Shown: piece after piece, positions 45,291-55,802 of the stretch
How positions within the stretch are numbered: position 1 is the first letter of the stretch
How the letters are laid out: each line of letters opens with the position of its first letter
Source: Morinoia aosen
Taxonomy: Eukaryota > Arthropoda > Malacostraca > Amphipoda > Talitridae
Length of the DNA stretch: 64,000 nucleotides
Assembly (NCBI GenBank): GCA_030386875.1
Contig: CM059559.1
Span: forward strand, 69,640,392 to 69,704,391
Reading direction: 5' to 3'
Program-made: the position numbers and the translations under genes
Notes under the pieces: generated by a model
The model's input: only the letters and a program-made list of their open reading frames with translations
Database searches by the model: none
Told to the model about the DNA's origin: nothing

Positions 45291-47174
45291 AAACTTCCAT
45301 ATATAAAATTTTCAATTGAAAATAAGGAACACATAGTTCTTATCTCACTTTTCGTTGCTTCAAAAATTACCGGGCGATTATGCAATTTCTTCTATTTTTA
45401 TTTAGTAACATGTGACATCAAATGCTCATCAGCCCGCCGTACTCGTGAGCATTACGTTCACGTAGGGCAGTTTAATAGCTAAAATTCTTTCAACACAAAA
45501 TTAATGTTGGCCATAAATTTTGGGGATGTTTAAAATTTTAATTAAAATGTTTTGCACTGTATTAAGAAACATCAAATGATAAATTTCTAGAGTAGTACGG
45601 GAAAGAATTAATTTGAATGAAGCAGGTGGCCATAGCATTTTACAAAAAATGTTTATTTTAATAGGTGTAATGAACTTTCAAGGCCAGTCTATTTTATGCT
45701 CAACAGAAGCAGTGAATTTTTAACTCAGGTGCGCGATATATGAAAAATTCTTAAACATTGAATCAGAAATCTTTTTCAAAAACTAAAAGATGCCATGAAT
45801 ATTCAAAATGTAATTCTTAGAAACATTTCCATTATCGTCTAAACTATAAAATATTGACGTACGCGTAAGTGGCTTCGTCACCGTAAAGCTGCCAATTGTC
45901 TCAAGCATTCCAGAAACTGTCAACGGATAGATGGAGATCACCTAAAACATATTGACCTCAAGTTCAGTAGAAAAGACTTTTGAAAAGAGTGAAATCTGAA
46001 ATAGCATGCCACTTAAATGGTTGGGTAGCTTGTAAGTGTTGCAATCAACACAACAGTGTAAGGAAAGTACATATACAATGATGTGCATACGTTTCTATCG
46101 GTTGTATAAGCTTCAAAAAGCTAACGGCACATACACGTATTGGAATGACTGCGAAACAATTAAGTTCTTCAGTTAAATGAAGTTTAGCATACGTGAACTT
46201 TCATGCTATAGGTAAAGAAACTAAAATTTAGGAGCATTCTAATTTCGTTCGGCCTGATTGGAAGTGTAATTATTGTTAATGTCAAAAACGTGTATGCACG
46301 ACAGCTGTTGGCGATGAAGAAAGGAGACTGAGCAAAACTCTTCTCACTTTACTTCCTAATTTTATACATTTAAACTGACAGCTAAAATACAGTTAACCTG
46401 TTTGTTGTGTCAAAAACGAGCTAAAATGGTCAAAACTGAAATTTTCCACTCGCTTGGAACAAATGCCTAGCAAAAGATTGCTATCCTCCGAGGTATATGA
46501 ACACACGCGACAGTCTAAGCTGCAAAACAAAACGGCCAAATTTATTATCGTTCTTTCAATTTTCAAAATATCTTAAATTTTTCCTGAACTGTGCAATGAG
46601 CTGAGCGAAGTTAAGTAAGTCAGTTAACATTAAAGACAATCAATTTCTCAGGCGAAAAAGCTGGAGGTGACTAGATTGTTCTCGGATGGCTTCAGCTGGT
46701 GGACGCTGCGCCCAATACTACGAGAGCAAATAGCGAAGCGATGTTTCATTGTCGCCCAAGACTGCATAACCAGTTGGTTATTTAGCATATATTTTTGGAA
46801 GGTAAATATAAAATAAGAGTCCAGATGTGATTTGACCTTAAATTAAACATTTATCATTTGGTATCAAAGCGATTTCGTTTATTTTACCTTTAAATTTGAA
46901 AACATTACTTTTCAATCCTTAGTCTTATAATTCCATGCAAGTGGTTTTCCAGTACCGTGTGATTGATCAAAATGATTTAATTAAAGATGAACGACCTTTT
47001 TAAGATGACGACAATTTGTTGGATGAAATTTGGAGCGTTTTGAAGCTCAAACTCCATCATTTCTCCATCACAAGTCATGTAAAAAAAACAGAAATCGTTT
47101 TTAGCGTCCATGTTTTCTGATCAGCAAAGAGCTGAAAGCATGTAAAATTGATGGTTCCACCTGCAACAGTTTAC
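45291..47174. other. Intronic, nothing recognised
   Basis: AT-rich sequence with short frames. On my reading it is part of the intron between 45185 and 53493. Confidence 0.4.
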
Positions 47175-48428
47175 TGTATTAACCCAGAATCCGGAAAATT
47201 AGTTTTTTTTGTTTTATTACTTCAATCATCAGAGATATGCTTACTTCACCATCTGTTAAATTGGCAGAACGATCTGAGCATTGTAGGTGGGTGAAATTGG
47301 GTTGAAAAGCGGGGAGGAGGTCCAATCAGCAGCCAGCGCCGACCAGTAATGGTATGCGCCACGCCCCTAAAAGTTCTTTTTTGTGTGTGATTTTATCGCT
47401 CCATTCAATGCAGAAGTCTATATTTTACTAGTTGGCAAAGGTTCAAAACGTTTTGTGCTTCGTGAGAGCGGGAAACGAGAGGGGGAAAGGGGTTGATTCG
47501 AATGTAGGTGGTAGCGCCAGACAGTCACCGCATTAGACATGAACCAGAAATATCCGGATTATGTTGTGTTGGTTTATTCGACGCAGAACTCCTTAGTTTA
47601 CAATCTAGCAAAGCTACACAACGTTCTTCGCTCGGTAAGAGGGGGAACCGAAGGCGGGAAGAGGAGAAGCGAGTCGAGGAGGACGTAGCAGCGTGCGCTT
47701 CTGGAGTGGTAAACGTACATATATGATACCCGTTCCAAACGTCTCTTGATACATGTGGTACAAATTCCTTCGATCAAGGAACAACAAAAACTTACAAGAA
47801 AAGATATTCATATGTTCAGATACCTTTCAGAACATCAACCGCGTCAATTTTTCTAAGCAATATAGCTTGCAAATGAAAAATGAAAATTTTTGGAAAATGA
47901 TCTCCCTGAACAGTTGAAAATGGGAAAATCGGGTATTTTCAAAATCTATCTCCTCCGAAAGTTATTATCGTAAAGCAATGATGTAAACCTCATTGAATGT
48001 GCAAAAAGTGGTAGCTTGGCTGGACGGAGAATCGATTTGAAATTCACAGTACTTTTTAGTTACATTGAAAAATCTACGGAAAAAACCTAATCCCTAAAAA
48101 AATATATGGAAATATCATAAAAACTGAACTTCCACAAATTTCGAATCCATTCTCCGTCCAGCTGTGTAGCAACTCTTTGCGCATTCAATGAAACCTAAAT
48201 CATTGTTCTACGATAATAACTTCTGGAAGCGATAGCATTTGAAATTTTCCTATTTTTCTACCAATTTATATCTATTATCTCAGTAATTAGTTCGAAAATT
48301 GAAAACAGTTTATGAGACGCATCTGTAGCCCTATCAGAAATACATACGTATGCCAAATTACATTCATCTAGTTCCCATACAACAAACGTGACAGCCATTT
48401 ATTTAATTCTGGGTAGACGTTCCCCTCA
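47175..48428. repeat. Dispersed repeat B (partner 6266-7920)
   Basis: 47180-47860 follows repeat A without the foldback insert. The right end ATTCTGGGTAGACGTTCCCC (48409-48428) is the inverse of the left end of repeat A (GGGGAACGTTTACCCAGAAT, 6266-6285), so the repeat probably is a terminal-inverted-repeat element of about 1.25 kb. Confidence 0.65.
47880..48320. repeat. Foldback palindrome inside repeat B
   Basis: Arms 47925-48055 and 48110-48265 pair: GTTATTATCGTA, CAATGATGTAAACCTCATTG, AATGTGCAAA, GCTGGACGGAGAAT. The loop is about 55 bp. Confidence 0.8.
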
Positions 48429-48515
48429 ATCATGTCTCTCAAGCCGCGAAAATCTAGTCTGTGGTAGCTACCGCTTCCTTGAAATCAGATAGATCACAAA
48501 ACGAAAGTTCAGTAA

Positions 48516-48523
48516 CCTGCGAC
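48516..48523. repeat. hAT target-site duplication, left (CCTGCGAC)
   Basis: Eight-bp direct repeat of 53493-53500, the length made by hAT transposases. Confidence 0.9.
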
Positions 48524-48547
48524 TATAGACCGACCGGGGTTGAAAAT

Positions 48548-48690
48548 TTGGCCGGGGCCGGGGCCGGGGCCGGGGCCGGTGCCGGGGTCAACAAATTTGT
48601 CATGGCCGGGGCCGGGCCGGGGCCGGGGTTATCAAATTTACCGCGGCCGGGGCCGGGGCCGAGGCCGGGGCCGGGGCCGGGGTTCAGGCC
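48548..48690 (+). repeat. GGGGCC-rich subterminal array, left
   Basis: Blocks of GGCCGGGGCC hexamer repeats separated by short spacers containing CAAATTT. The glycine/proline-rich frames over it (48461-48724, 48540-48734) are artefacts of the repeat. Confidence 0.9.
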
Positions 48691-49318
48691 TTGTCAGGAC
48701 GTGTCACGACGACGTAATGCATAACGCCGGTTAGTGGCTCAATGTATGTTGAATTACGATTGCGGTTGGGTGTGTATTTATGTCAAGTCAATAAATTTTG
48801 CAGACTTGCAGTTGCAGTGCTTGTTGAATTAATTAATACAGAGACAATTAGAGTAATTGAATGTACCGGGTGTTCCACAAAAATGTCCCCGACTTTTTAA
48901 TTGATTTTATCTCCTCTTTAAATTAACATATATGCATTGTCATTTTTCACAATGTGGTAAATCTTGTTTCCTTTTCGAACAATTTAATAGAATTAAAATG
49001 GCGATTTTTGAAAAATTAATGCGTTAAATGATAAGAAGAACCAATAGAAAAGGGAACATTCTTTTAATGGCAAACGTTTCAGAATCTCTGATTCCATCAT
49101 CAGTGCTGTAAAACAAGGAATAAAAAACGACAATGAACTAATTGCGAAAAAGCTCTACGATATTAATTTCACTATACCTACATCGAAAAATAGCTATGCC
49201 TAAACATTGAAAAAACACAAATTCTCTTAAACTTTCGAAGCCATAGGTAAACTTACACCTAAATTCTAGCAATCTTACCAACACACAATAACATCTACAC
49301 AAAGTAACAGAACTTCAT

Positions 49319-49362
49319 ACACACACAAAAAAAAACACACACACGGACACACACACACACAT
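49319..49362. repeat. (AC)n microsatellite
   Basis: Alternating AC tract interrupted by an A run and GGAC. Confidence 0.9.
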
Positions 49363-49378
49363 TCCAACACACTCCTAT

Positions 49379-50295
49379 TTACACAGTTGGGGCAATATTT
49401 AATTTCATCGCAATTTGATCATTATTTAGCTGAGGTCTATGGGTAAATATGAACAATGATTCAAAAATTCTAAGGTAAAATTCCTCTGCAGTTCTGCAAT
49501 GTATGGAGAAATTGGAACTTTTGAAAGGGTGGTTTGAACTGTGGCAATGATCTCTGATGGCTGACTGGGAGGGAGACGAGTATGGACGGCCGGTTCTATG
49601 GGAGATACCCGAGTGTTGGCTGTGACGAATAAATAGCTGGAGTGTGGTACTCCCAACGTAGGACTGCAGGCAGCAATCACATTAATATAAGTAGACACAA
49701 CTTTTATTTCTCAGGCACTCTTCCAAACGCTTTTCCTATTGAAAAATGAACTTATTTTAAAACTATTTCTATAAAATGGTAACACGTCACTGGAAGTAAA
49801 ATGAGAGTGTATCAGTGATAAATGTTCCTTTCTCATCTCCTTTAAAAGATAGCCCGAGAAAGAGAGCTCGACGAAAACTTTCTGCTTTGGTGCAGTCAGA
49901 ATTGTACACGGAGGGGAAAGTTTTTTGTCTAAAAATTTTTAACCAGATTGTTAATTAAAGATACAGCGTATTCATTTTGCACAAGAGACTTTGTGATACA
50001 TTTTACTTCGTCATGAAATATTTTATATGAATTTGAAATACAGTATATGCTCTATGCAATAATGTAGTGACACTTGTTTTACTATAATTCTTGTAAATGC
50101 AGCTGAAAAATTTGGTACATAATCCCGTAAATATAGGTTTTCTATAAACAGAGGTGGTGTGGTGAACGTTGAATTAGTTTTCTTTACGAGAACGTCTAAA
50201 AGTGACAATTTATCATTCTGCTCAGTTTCCATTCCGAAATTTATCTTGGCGTGATTTCCATTTATGTAGTCAAAGAATTTTAGGGCCTCTTCCAT
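49379..50295 (-). pseudogene. Penelope-like RT C-terminus and GIY-YIG nuclease
   Basis: Minus strand. 50023-50295 encodes EEALKFFDYINGNHAKINF and KLSLLDVLVKKTNSTF, the RT thumb of Penelope elements. After a gap with frame breaks, 49379-49700 in another frame reads CLQSYVGSTTLQLFIRHSQH and SPSQSAIRDHC, the GIY-YIG core, ending at TAA (49379-49381). It belongs to a different Penelope subfamily from the copies at 8-22 kb. Confidence 0.82.
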
Positions 50296-50305
50296 GTGAA
50301 CGATA

Positions 50306-50378
50306 CATTCACAGTAGGTATTTCACAGTAGGTGTTTCACAGTAGGTATTTCACAAGGTATTTCACAGTAGGTATTTT
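50306..50378. repeat. 14-bp tandem repeat, about five copies
   Basis: ATTTCACAGTAGGT units with one shortened copy. Confidence 0.85.
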
Positions 50379-50689
50379 ATTTCTTGTTTTACAGCGCTGA
50401 TGATGGAATCAGAGATTCTGAAACGTTTGCCATTAAAAGAATGTTCTATTTTATATTAGTTCTTCTTTTCATTTTACGAATAATTCAAGTTTTTGAAAAT
50501 CGTTTAATAACCTCTTTACAGTGATCGATTTACTGAAAGAGGCAGAAAAACTATTTGTTCAAAGGAAAAGTTTTAAAAACAACACTGGTGATCTTCTTCA
50601 TTTCTCAATACCTGCTGTGAAGGAACGCGTTTTTAAAACATCACCTCCATCATTAATAATTCTTTTTACAACAAGTTGAAGTGTTTCAA

Positions 50690-50795
50690 GGACTAAAAGA
50701 AAACGGTGAAATGATCCGCAAAACTCTTCGTTTAATAGTGGCTAGAAGTAATGCTTGCCTTGAGAGAAATGGTGGGTATGTCGAAGGATACTAAA
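50690..50795 (+). pseudogene. C-terminus of mariner #3 transposase
   Basis: The plus-strand stretch MIRKTLRLIVARSNACLERN + GGYVEGY resembles the common mariner C-terminal end (…RxxxCIxxxGGHFE). The catalytic part is lost. Confidence 0.65.
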
Positions 50796-51162
50796 TTACT
50801 TTTTTATTTAAACTTTATTTAATGTATCGATTTGTTACTCTTTTAAGTTATTGTTTGTTCGGTTTTTTGGATAGTGCAAAATAAGGCAGAATATCAATAT
50901 TGTTTTAAAATGTTTTCCTTGGGAAAAATGTTTTTTCTAACAGTTTCAGTTAATCGATCAATGTAAAGTGGTTATTAAACGATTTTCAAAAACATAAATT
51001 ATTCGAAAATAAAATAAAATTTACTACAATGTGAAAAAATGAAAATTAAAATACGTAAATTTAAAGTGGAAATTTAAATCAATTGAAACTCAGTGGCATT
51101 TTTGTGGGACACCCGGTATAATGACTAAAAGTAGTGCGTCAGCAGTATGTTATTACTTCTAC

Positions 51163-51745
51163 ATATCGGTGAAGAGTGTAGAAAGTGAAGCGTGCACCAT
51201 TTGTGAAGTAAATATACGACGAGGAGCGGCTGGTGTATCTTAGAAAACTTTCTCAACTAAATCTTTATCGGGCCATCAAAAATCGACACAAAATGAACAA
51301 TTCCTGGAAGCTGAAGAAACTAAACAACGAAAAATAATTGAAAAATAGAAACAAAACGAACAAGAAGAAAAACTAAATGTCTATGTATTGAAAAAAAACA
51401 AAGACAGTTAAGGTTGGTTGCAGCAGTGACAAAACTGCCGATTGTTGCAAGTCGTCTTCGTATACTGGCAAACAGCTGACTTTAAAAGAAACGTTTACTC
51501 AATCTAAAAACTGGGAGCCAAATAATACTGACCAAATACATGGAGAGAAATTATTAGTTTACTGGCTTTGTGACGCGCTCAATCCTTACGACCCTATAGA
51601 AAAGGAAACTATTTCAATTTTGTAGGGTTTTTGAATAAGAAGTTTCAAGTTCCATCAGAGAAGGTAATGACAACAAGACTAATTCCGGACCTCAACATCC
51701 AAATTCAGTTTGCTATTTCAGAGAAAAATACAGAAGTAAATTAAC
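51163..51745 (+). pseudogene. hAT transposase remnant: BED zinc finger and N-terminal region
   Basis: The plus-strand frame gives a BED-type finger: EACTICEVNIRRG (C-x2-C), then FSTKSLSGHQKS; the second ligand His is missing. A basic/acidic linker follows, then WEPNNTDQIHGEKLL and ALNPYDPIEKE, and after a shift KKFQVPSEKVMTTRLIPDL, typical of the segment after the BED finger in hAT transposases. Stops at 51241, 51346 and 51409 and further shifts. The catalytic RNase H-like domain is absent. Confidence 0.75.
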
Positions 51746-51989
51746 GAAACAGTGTCTTCTCAATAACTGCTGATATTAGCACCTCACCAAGTCGATATTC
51801 TTTCATGTCAATAACTGCAATCTGGATTATAATCACACTGGATAGTAGGATAGATACTGTTTTTTCTTCTCAGTGACTGCATGTTCTTCAGGATTGCAAT
51901 GAAATCGCAAATATCTTAATAACCGTTTTAAATTTATTTAAAAGACACGTGAGTTTTTCACGTGCGGGTAGCCGGGCACACTACGCTTT

Positions 51990-52240
51990 ATTCACTTCAA
52001 ATTATTAATCCAAGCCAAGTTCAAATTAATCCAAGTCAAGTTCAATTAATCCAAATCAACTTCAAGTTAATCCAAGTCAAGTTCAAGTTAATCCAAATCA
52101 AATTCATTTCAATCCTAGTCAAGTTCAAATTAGCCCAAGTCAAGTTCAAATTAATCCAAGTCAAGTTCAGATTAATTCAAGTCAAGTTTAAATTAATCCA
52201 AATCAAGTTCAAATTAACCCAGCCCCAAGTTGAGTTAAGA
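51990..52240 (+). repeat. 21-bp tandem repeat, about 11 copies
   Basis: AATTAATCCAAGTCAAGTTCA units with scattered substitutions. An inverted, decayed set lies at 53222-53320 (TTGAACTTGACTCGG, TTGGATTAA). Confidence 0.85.
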
Positions 52241-52409
52241 ATCGACATAAATCCCTCGTTAATTTGAGTGTTTTTGCATTAAAAATGTCTCTGTTGGATG
52301 TGATGAGCAAGAAAAACGTTTTTCCTTTCAGCGAGGAATACGTAAAATTTCTGCAGTATTAAAACAAGCTGTCGTAAAATGTACTAAGTATCCAGCATCA
52401 GGAGGCAGA

Positions 52410-53230
52410 GTGTGATTCAGATCTTTGAGCGGAGTAACAGTTAGAAGTCAATTATAAAAACTTCGTATTATACTACACATTAAAGTTGTTTTATAATTCT
52501 AAATTAATGGCAGTATGCATCCATTCAAACATGTTCGAAAGTACCTTTATGTTACAGATACACCTAGTATCGAGGATTTATTTACACTCATTTAAAGATT
52601 TACATGCCTGGAATTCCACTCTATCACATTTATGAAATCATATGTGTATGCAATTACAAATGATTGCCACTGGACGATGTGTAGATTTAGCCTTTAAAAG
52701 AAATGAGCAAATGCGATCTCCTTATTACTTATGTACGATACCATTTGATTGCAATTTATATGAGTACATTACTACACAGATACAATCCTGCAATAGTAAT
52801 AAAAATTGTGCCATCCCTTCAAATGAATAGGCCTGGGCAAATATATCATCTCGATCGATGAAAAAAATTGAAACTTGTTTGTACAAAAATCGCTTGAACA
52901 AGCAAAAACAGACTTCGTTGCTATATTTCTTTTAAAGGTTAAATCTATATATCATCCAACGGTAATCTTTCGTAGTTGCATGCATATATGACTATATACA
53001 TATGTGATAAAACGAAATTTCACGCATATAAATCTCTATATGAGTAATCAAATCCTCGATACTACTATGTGTATTTGCATGTGTAACATAAAATTGTCTT
53101 TGAACATAAATATTTGAATGGATGCACACTCCAATTAATGTAGAATTGAAAAACAACTTTAATGTATAGTTAATACAAAGTTTTTATAATTGATTTCTAT
53201 ATGTTACTCCGCTCAAAGATCAATTTGAAC
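52410..53230. repeat. Long imperfect palindrome, arms about 320-340 bp
   Basis: The left arm from ATCTTTGAGCGGAGTAACA (52417) to CCTTTAAAAGAAAT (52690-52705) pairs with the right arm CTTTTAAAGGTT (52930) to TGTTACTCCGCTCAAAGAT (53203-53221). Shared islands include ATCGAGGATTT, GGATGCATCCATTCAAA-type and ACATTAAAGTTGTTTT. The loop is about 200 bp near 52710-52920. Confidence 0.88.
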
Positions 53231-53376
53231 TTGACTCGGAATAATTTAAATCTGACTTGGATTAAATTGAACTTATCTTGGATTAAATTGACCTTGAATT
53301 GGATTAATATAAAGTGAAAAAGGTGTAGTAAAAACTAAAAACCCCGGTCAAAACCCCGGCTTAGAGCACTGTTTTG

Positions 53377-53480
53377 CCGGGGCCGGGGCCGGGGCCGGGG
53401 TCTGCAAAAATTATCGGGGCTTGCCGGGGCCGGGGCCGGGGTCAGCCAAAATGGCCGGGGTTGGCCGGGGCCGGGGCCCC
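53377..53480 (+). repeat. GGGGCC-rich subterminal array, right
   Basis: TTGCCGGGGCCGGGGCCGGG blocks in the same orientation as the left array, separated by short A-rich spacers. Confidence 0.9.
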
Positions 53481-53492
53481 GGTCGGTCTATA

Positions 53493-53500
53493 CCTGCGAC
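53493..53500. repeat. hAT target-site duplication, right (CCTGCGAC)
   Basis: Direct copy of 48516-48523. On the minus strand it is GTCGCAGG, the last seven bases of an exon plus the G of its splice donor. Confidence 0.9.
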
Positions 53501-53664
53501 AGCCAGCACGGCATCTGCACGCTCCTGTCGCGTCTTGATGATGAGGGGCTCCCCAGCCTCGCCTTCACACATCCTCCTCTGGTTCTCCCAGGTGCCGTTC
53601 TTAGTTTTTGCAGCGGTTATGAAAATGGTGGCATTGGGAGCGATGGGCTCACACGAAGAACGAG
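53494..53664 (-). CDS. Host C-type-lectin-like gene, internal exon
   Basis: Minus strand, 171 bp, between an acceptor (CTTATTCTACAG) and a donor (GCAG|GTATAG). It encodes 56 codons without a stop: CEPIAPNATIFITAAK, then KNGTWENQRRMCEGEAG and IIKTRQERADAVLAVA. The W-E-x-x-R-x-x-C pattern is the start of a C-type lectin fold, whose cysteine would pair with the last cysteine in 44928-45184. Both borders are phase 1. The opposite-strand frame (53421-53675) is a shadow. Upstream exons were not found and may lie beyond the window or in 53.7-64 kb. Confidence 0.6.
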
Positions 53665-54455
53665 CTGTAGAATAAGGTATTGATGAATTGTCTCACCTCC
53701 TTTTCAAATAATACATTCATATAGTTTATTTCACAAACGCATCATTTGGACCCGAACAAAAATAATGGTACTAACGAACGGGACGCTGTTTAGCCGCAAT
53801 TATTGAACGATTCCAAACGTTGTACAATTAAAATAATATTTCTAATTGGTTTCCATTAAAAATTGTTCAGATGAAAATTATGTACCCTTTCGATGAGGCG
53901 GATTCGATTTGTCGACTGCATCACAAGGTTTTTTAACTATAACAATGCATCGATCAGTTGGAAACTGTTATTAATTGTCTTCTGTCGATTAGAAGGAGTT
54001 GCGTAGCATAATTATCAGATCCTCGAAGGATAACCTTTCCACCTAAAAGCTTAAGCCGGAGGAAATATAATGTATAGAAAGTGACTGTAGATTACGAGTA
54101 AATACAGAAAGTATTAAAGACAACTATATGAAAATTCTGAAGCGATAAACTTGAGAATCCAATTGGTGTTTCTGATAATAGTGAATGCATTTTAAAATTA
54201 ACAAATAAAGCTTTAGATGGTATAATTACAATATACTGCATGCGAAGCACGTAGAACGCATCAGAGGAGAAGCACAGGTAAACACGTCGAAAGAGTAGTA
54301 TAGGTACAACGTGTTATGAGTGACACACGTATCATGTATCGGATGAGGAGCACAGGCACCGTTATTGATGAATGCATGTTTCAGTTTTGCGATGTTCTCG
54401 TGAATGAGCAGCCATGGCGAAGATAATTATTTTGTAGGTCCGGTGGATTGCGACT
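53665..54455. other. Intronic or intergenic, nothing recognised
   Basis: AT-rich; no repeat partner or coding signal seen. Confidence 0.4.
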
Positions 54456-54459
54456 TTAA

Positions 54460-55798
54460 GGGGATCATCCAGGGCCCTTGCCAGATGCTGTCGATGTCAT
54501 GGTCATTTTGCATGTATTTGTTGTAGAAGGACCCTTAGTTGGTGGACTATTCGTTCCTAAAATTTTATGGCGCTACGACAATAATTCCCCCCCTCCCGGG
54601 GGGGGTGAAGGGACCAAAATATTTCAATTTTCCCGATTTTGACCTCCTATAAAAAGAGAAAAAATGGGAAATGGAAAAAAAGCCGAACGTGAGTGTGTTA
54701 GAAATGTTCTAAGGATTCTAAAACTGCATTTGTTTTGGTTCTAGCATCAAACCTGAAGGAGGAGTCCCATTTTGAAATATCGATAGCAATGAAAAGCACC
54801 CAAAATCTTTCAATTTTCCCGATTTTGACCCATATAAAAATAGGACAAATGGGAAATGGAAAAAAAGCCGAATGTGAGTGCGTTAGCAATGTTCCAAGGA
54901 TTCTAAAACTGCATTTGTTTTTGTTCTAGCATCAAAACTGAAGGAGGAGTCCCATTTTGAAATATCAATATTAGTGAAATATCAATACCTAAAAACCAAT
55001 ATGTCAAATTTTTGCAAAATCTAAGGCCTGAATCAAAAAAATGAATGGATTCAATTGTGTTTCTTTTCAAAGGTTACATATCATAGTCAAATTTCATAAG
55101 AATCAGACTGAAAAAAGAAAAAATTATTTTTGTGATAGAAAAGGAAAAATTTTTATAATTTTTTTTTTTGAAATCACAATTCACAGTTTGAATGTGAAGT
55201 TTATATGGAAAGTATCGAAATAAAAATTGAAACTGCATTCAATTACATCAATTGTTCATTATATTACACTTCAACACAAAATTTTATTTATTGCTAATAC
55301 CCAACACTTTGAATTTTCAACATTCATCCTGGGACTAGTTCTCGAGTTTTGATGCTAGAACAAATCCAAAGACAGTTTTAGAATCCTTGGAACATTTCTA
55401 ACAAACGTTCGTTCTGCTTTTTATCAAATTTGAATTCTTTGAAGAAATATATAGCTCTAAACCCAAAAAACTGTTGCTGATTTTTGAAATTTTCAGAAAT
55501 TTTGAAAAAGTAGAAAAAATTTGAATTTGAAAAAAACTGAATGAGCGTTTGTTAGAAATGTTCCAAGGGTTCTAAAACTGTCTTTGTTTTTGTTCTAGCA
55601 TCAAAACTGAAGGAGGAGTTCCAATCTGAAATATCAACAAAAATATACAAAAAACACATTTTTCGTCAAAAAAATAAAAACTAAGGCCTAAATCGAAAAA
55701 ATCACATGAGTAAAAAAGGTTTACTTTCACAAAAGACATATACTGGCCAATGTTCAAACGAATCGGACGAAAAAAGGTCTCAAACACGGATGATCCCC
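54460..55798. mobile_element. TTAA-flanked element #4 with internal repeats
   Basis: TTAA on both sides (54456-54459, 55799-55802) and inverted ends GGGGATCATCC / GGATGATCCCC. The first seven bases equal those of element #1 (GGGGATC). Inside, a 180-bp unit is repeated in tandem (54613-54790, 54799-54975), again in part at 55530-55645 and inverted at 55335-55425 (TTCTAGCATCAAAACTGAAG, CATTTCTAAC). Non-autonomous; frames inside are repeat-derived. Confidence 0.82.
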
Positions 55799-55802
55799 TT
55801 AA

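Larger units (their letters stand above)
49005..50500 (-). mobile_element. Penelope-like fragment inside mariner #3
   Basis: A minus-strand Penelope 3' half flanked by inverted copies of its own 3' end (49005-49131 and 50372-50500; shared CATTCTTTTAATGGCAAACG and TCAGAATCTCTGATTCCATC). Each copy contains CTGATGATGGAATCAGAGATTCTGAAAC (quoted only in part elsewhere). The right copy is therefore the 3' end of an opposing, almost entirely truncated copy, the same head-to-head layout seen at 18412. Confidence 0.75.
48866..51117. mobile_element. Mariner-like element #3 inside the hAT
   Basis: CCGGGTGTTCCACAAAAATG at the left and its near-exact inverse (CATTTTTGTGGGACACCCGG) at the right. TA flanks both sides (48864-48865, 51118-51119). 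The arms extend about 120 bp or more. Subterminal sequence CAAGTTTTTGAAAATCGTTT at 50490-50510 is the inverse of 50975-50995, showing that the Penelope insertion splits the left arm. Confidence 0.85.
48524..53492. mobile_element. hAT element, 4969 bp, with nested insertions
   Basis: Perfect 16-bp terminal inverted repeats TATAGACCGACCGGGG and an 8-bp duplication. Behind each end lies a GGGGCC-rich array. It contains a remnant of a BED-finger transposase (51163-51745), a mariner at 48866-51117, a Penelope fragment inside that, a 21-bp tandem repeat and a long palindrome. It lies exactly at the border of the lectin-like exon 53494-53664. Confidence 0.88.

Noticed and set aside
48461-48734. Gly/Pro/Ala-rich frames
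   Set aside because: Product of the GGGGCC array in the hAT end; not conserved at the matching right-hand array.
51962-52267. 101-codon frame with a repeated Gln/Val-rich motif
   Set aside because: It is a translation of the 21-bp tandem repeat and breaks at repeat imperfections.
53421-53675. 84-codon plus-strand frame over the lectin exon
   Set aside because: Shadow of the minus-strand exon and partly derived from the GGGGCC array.
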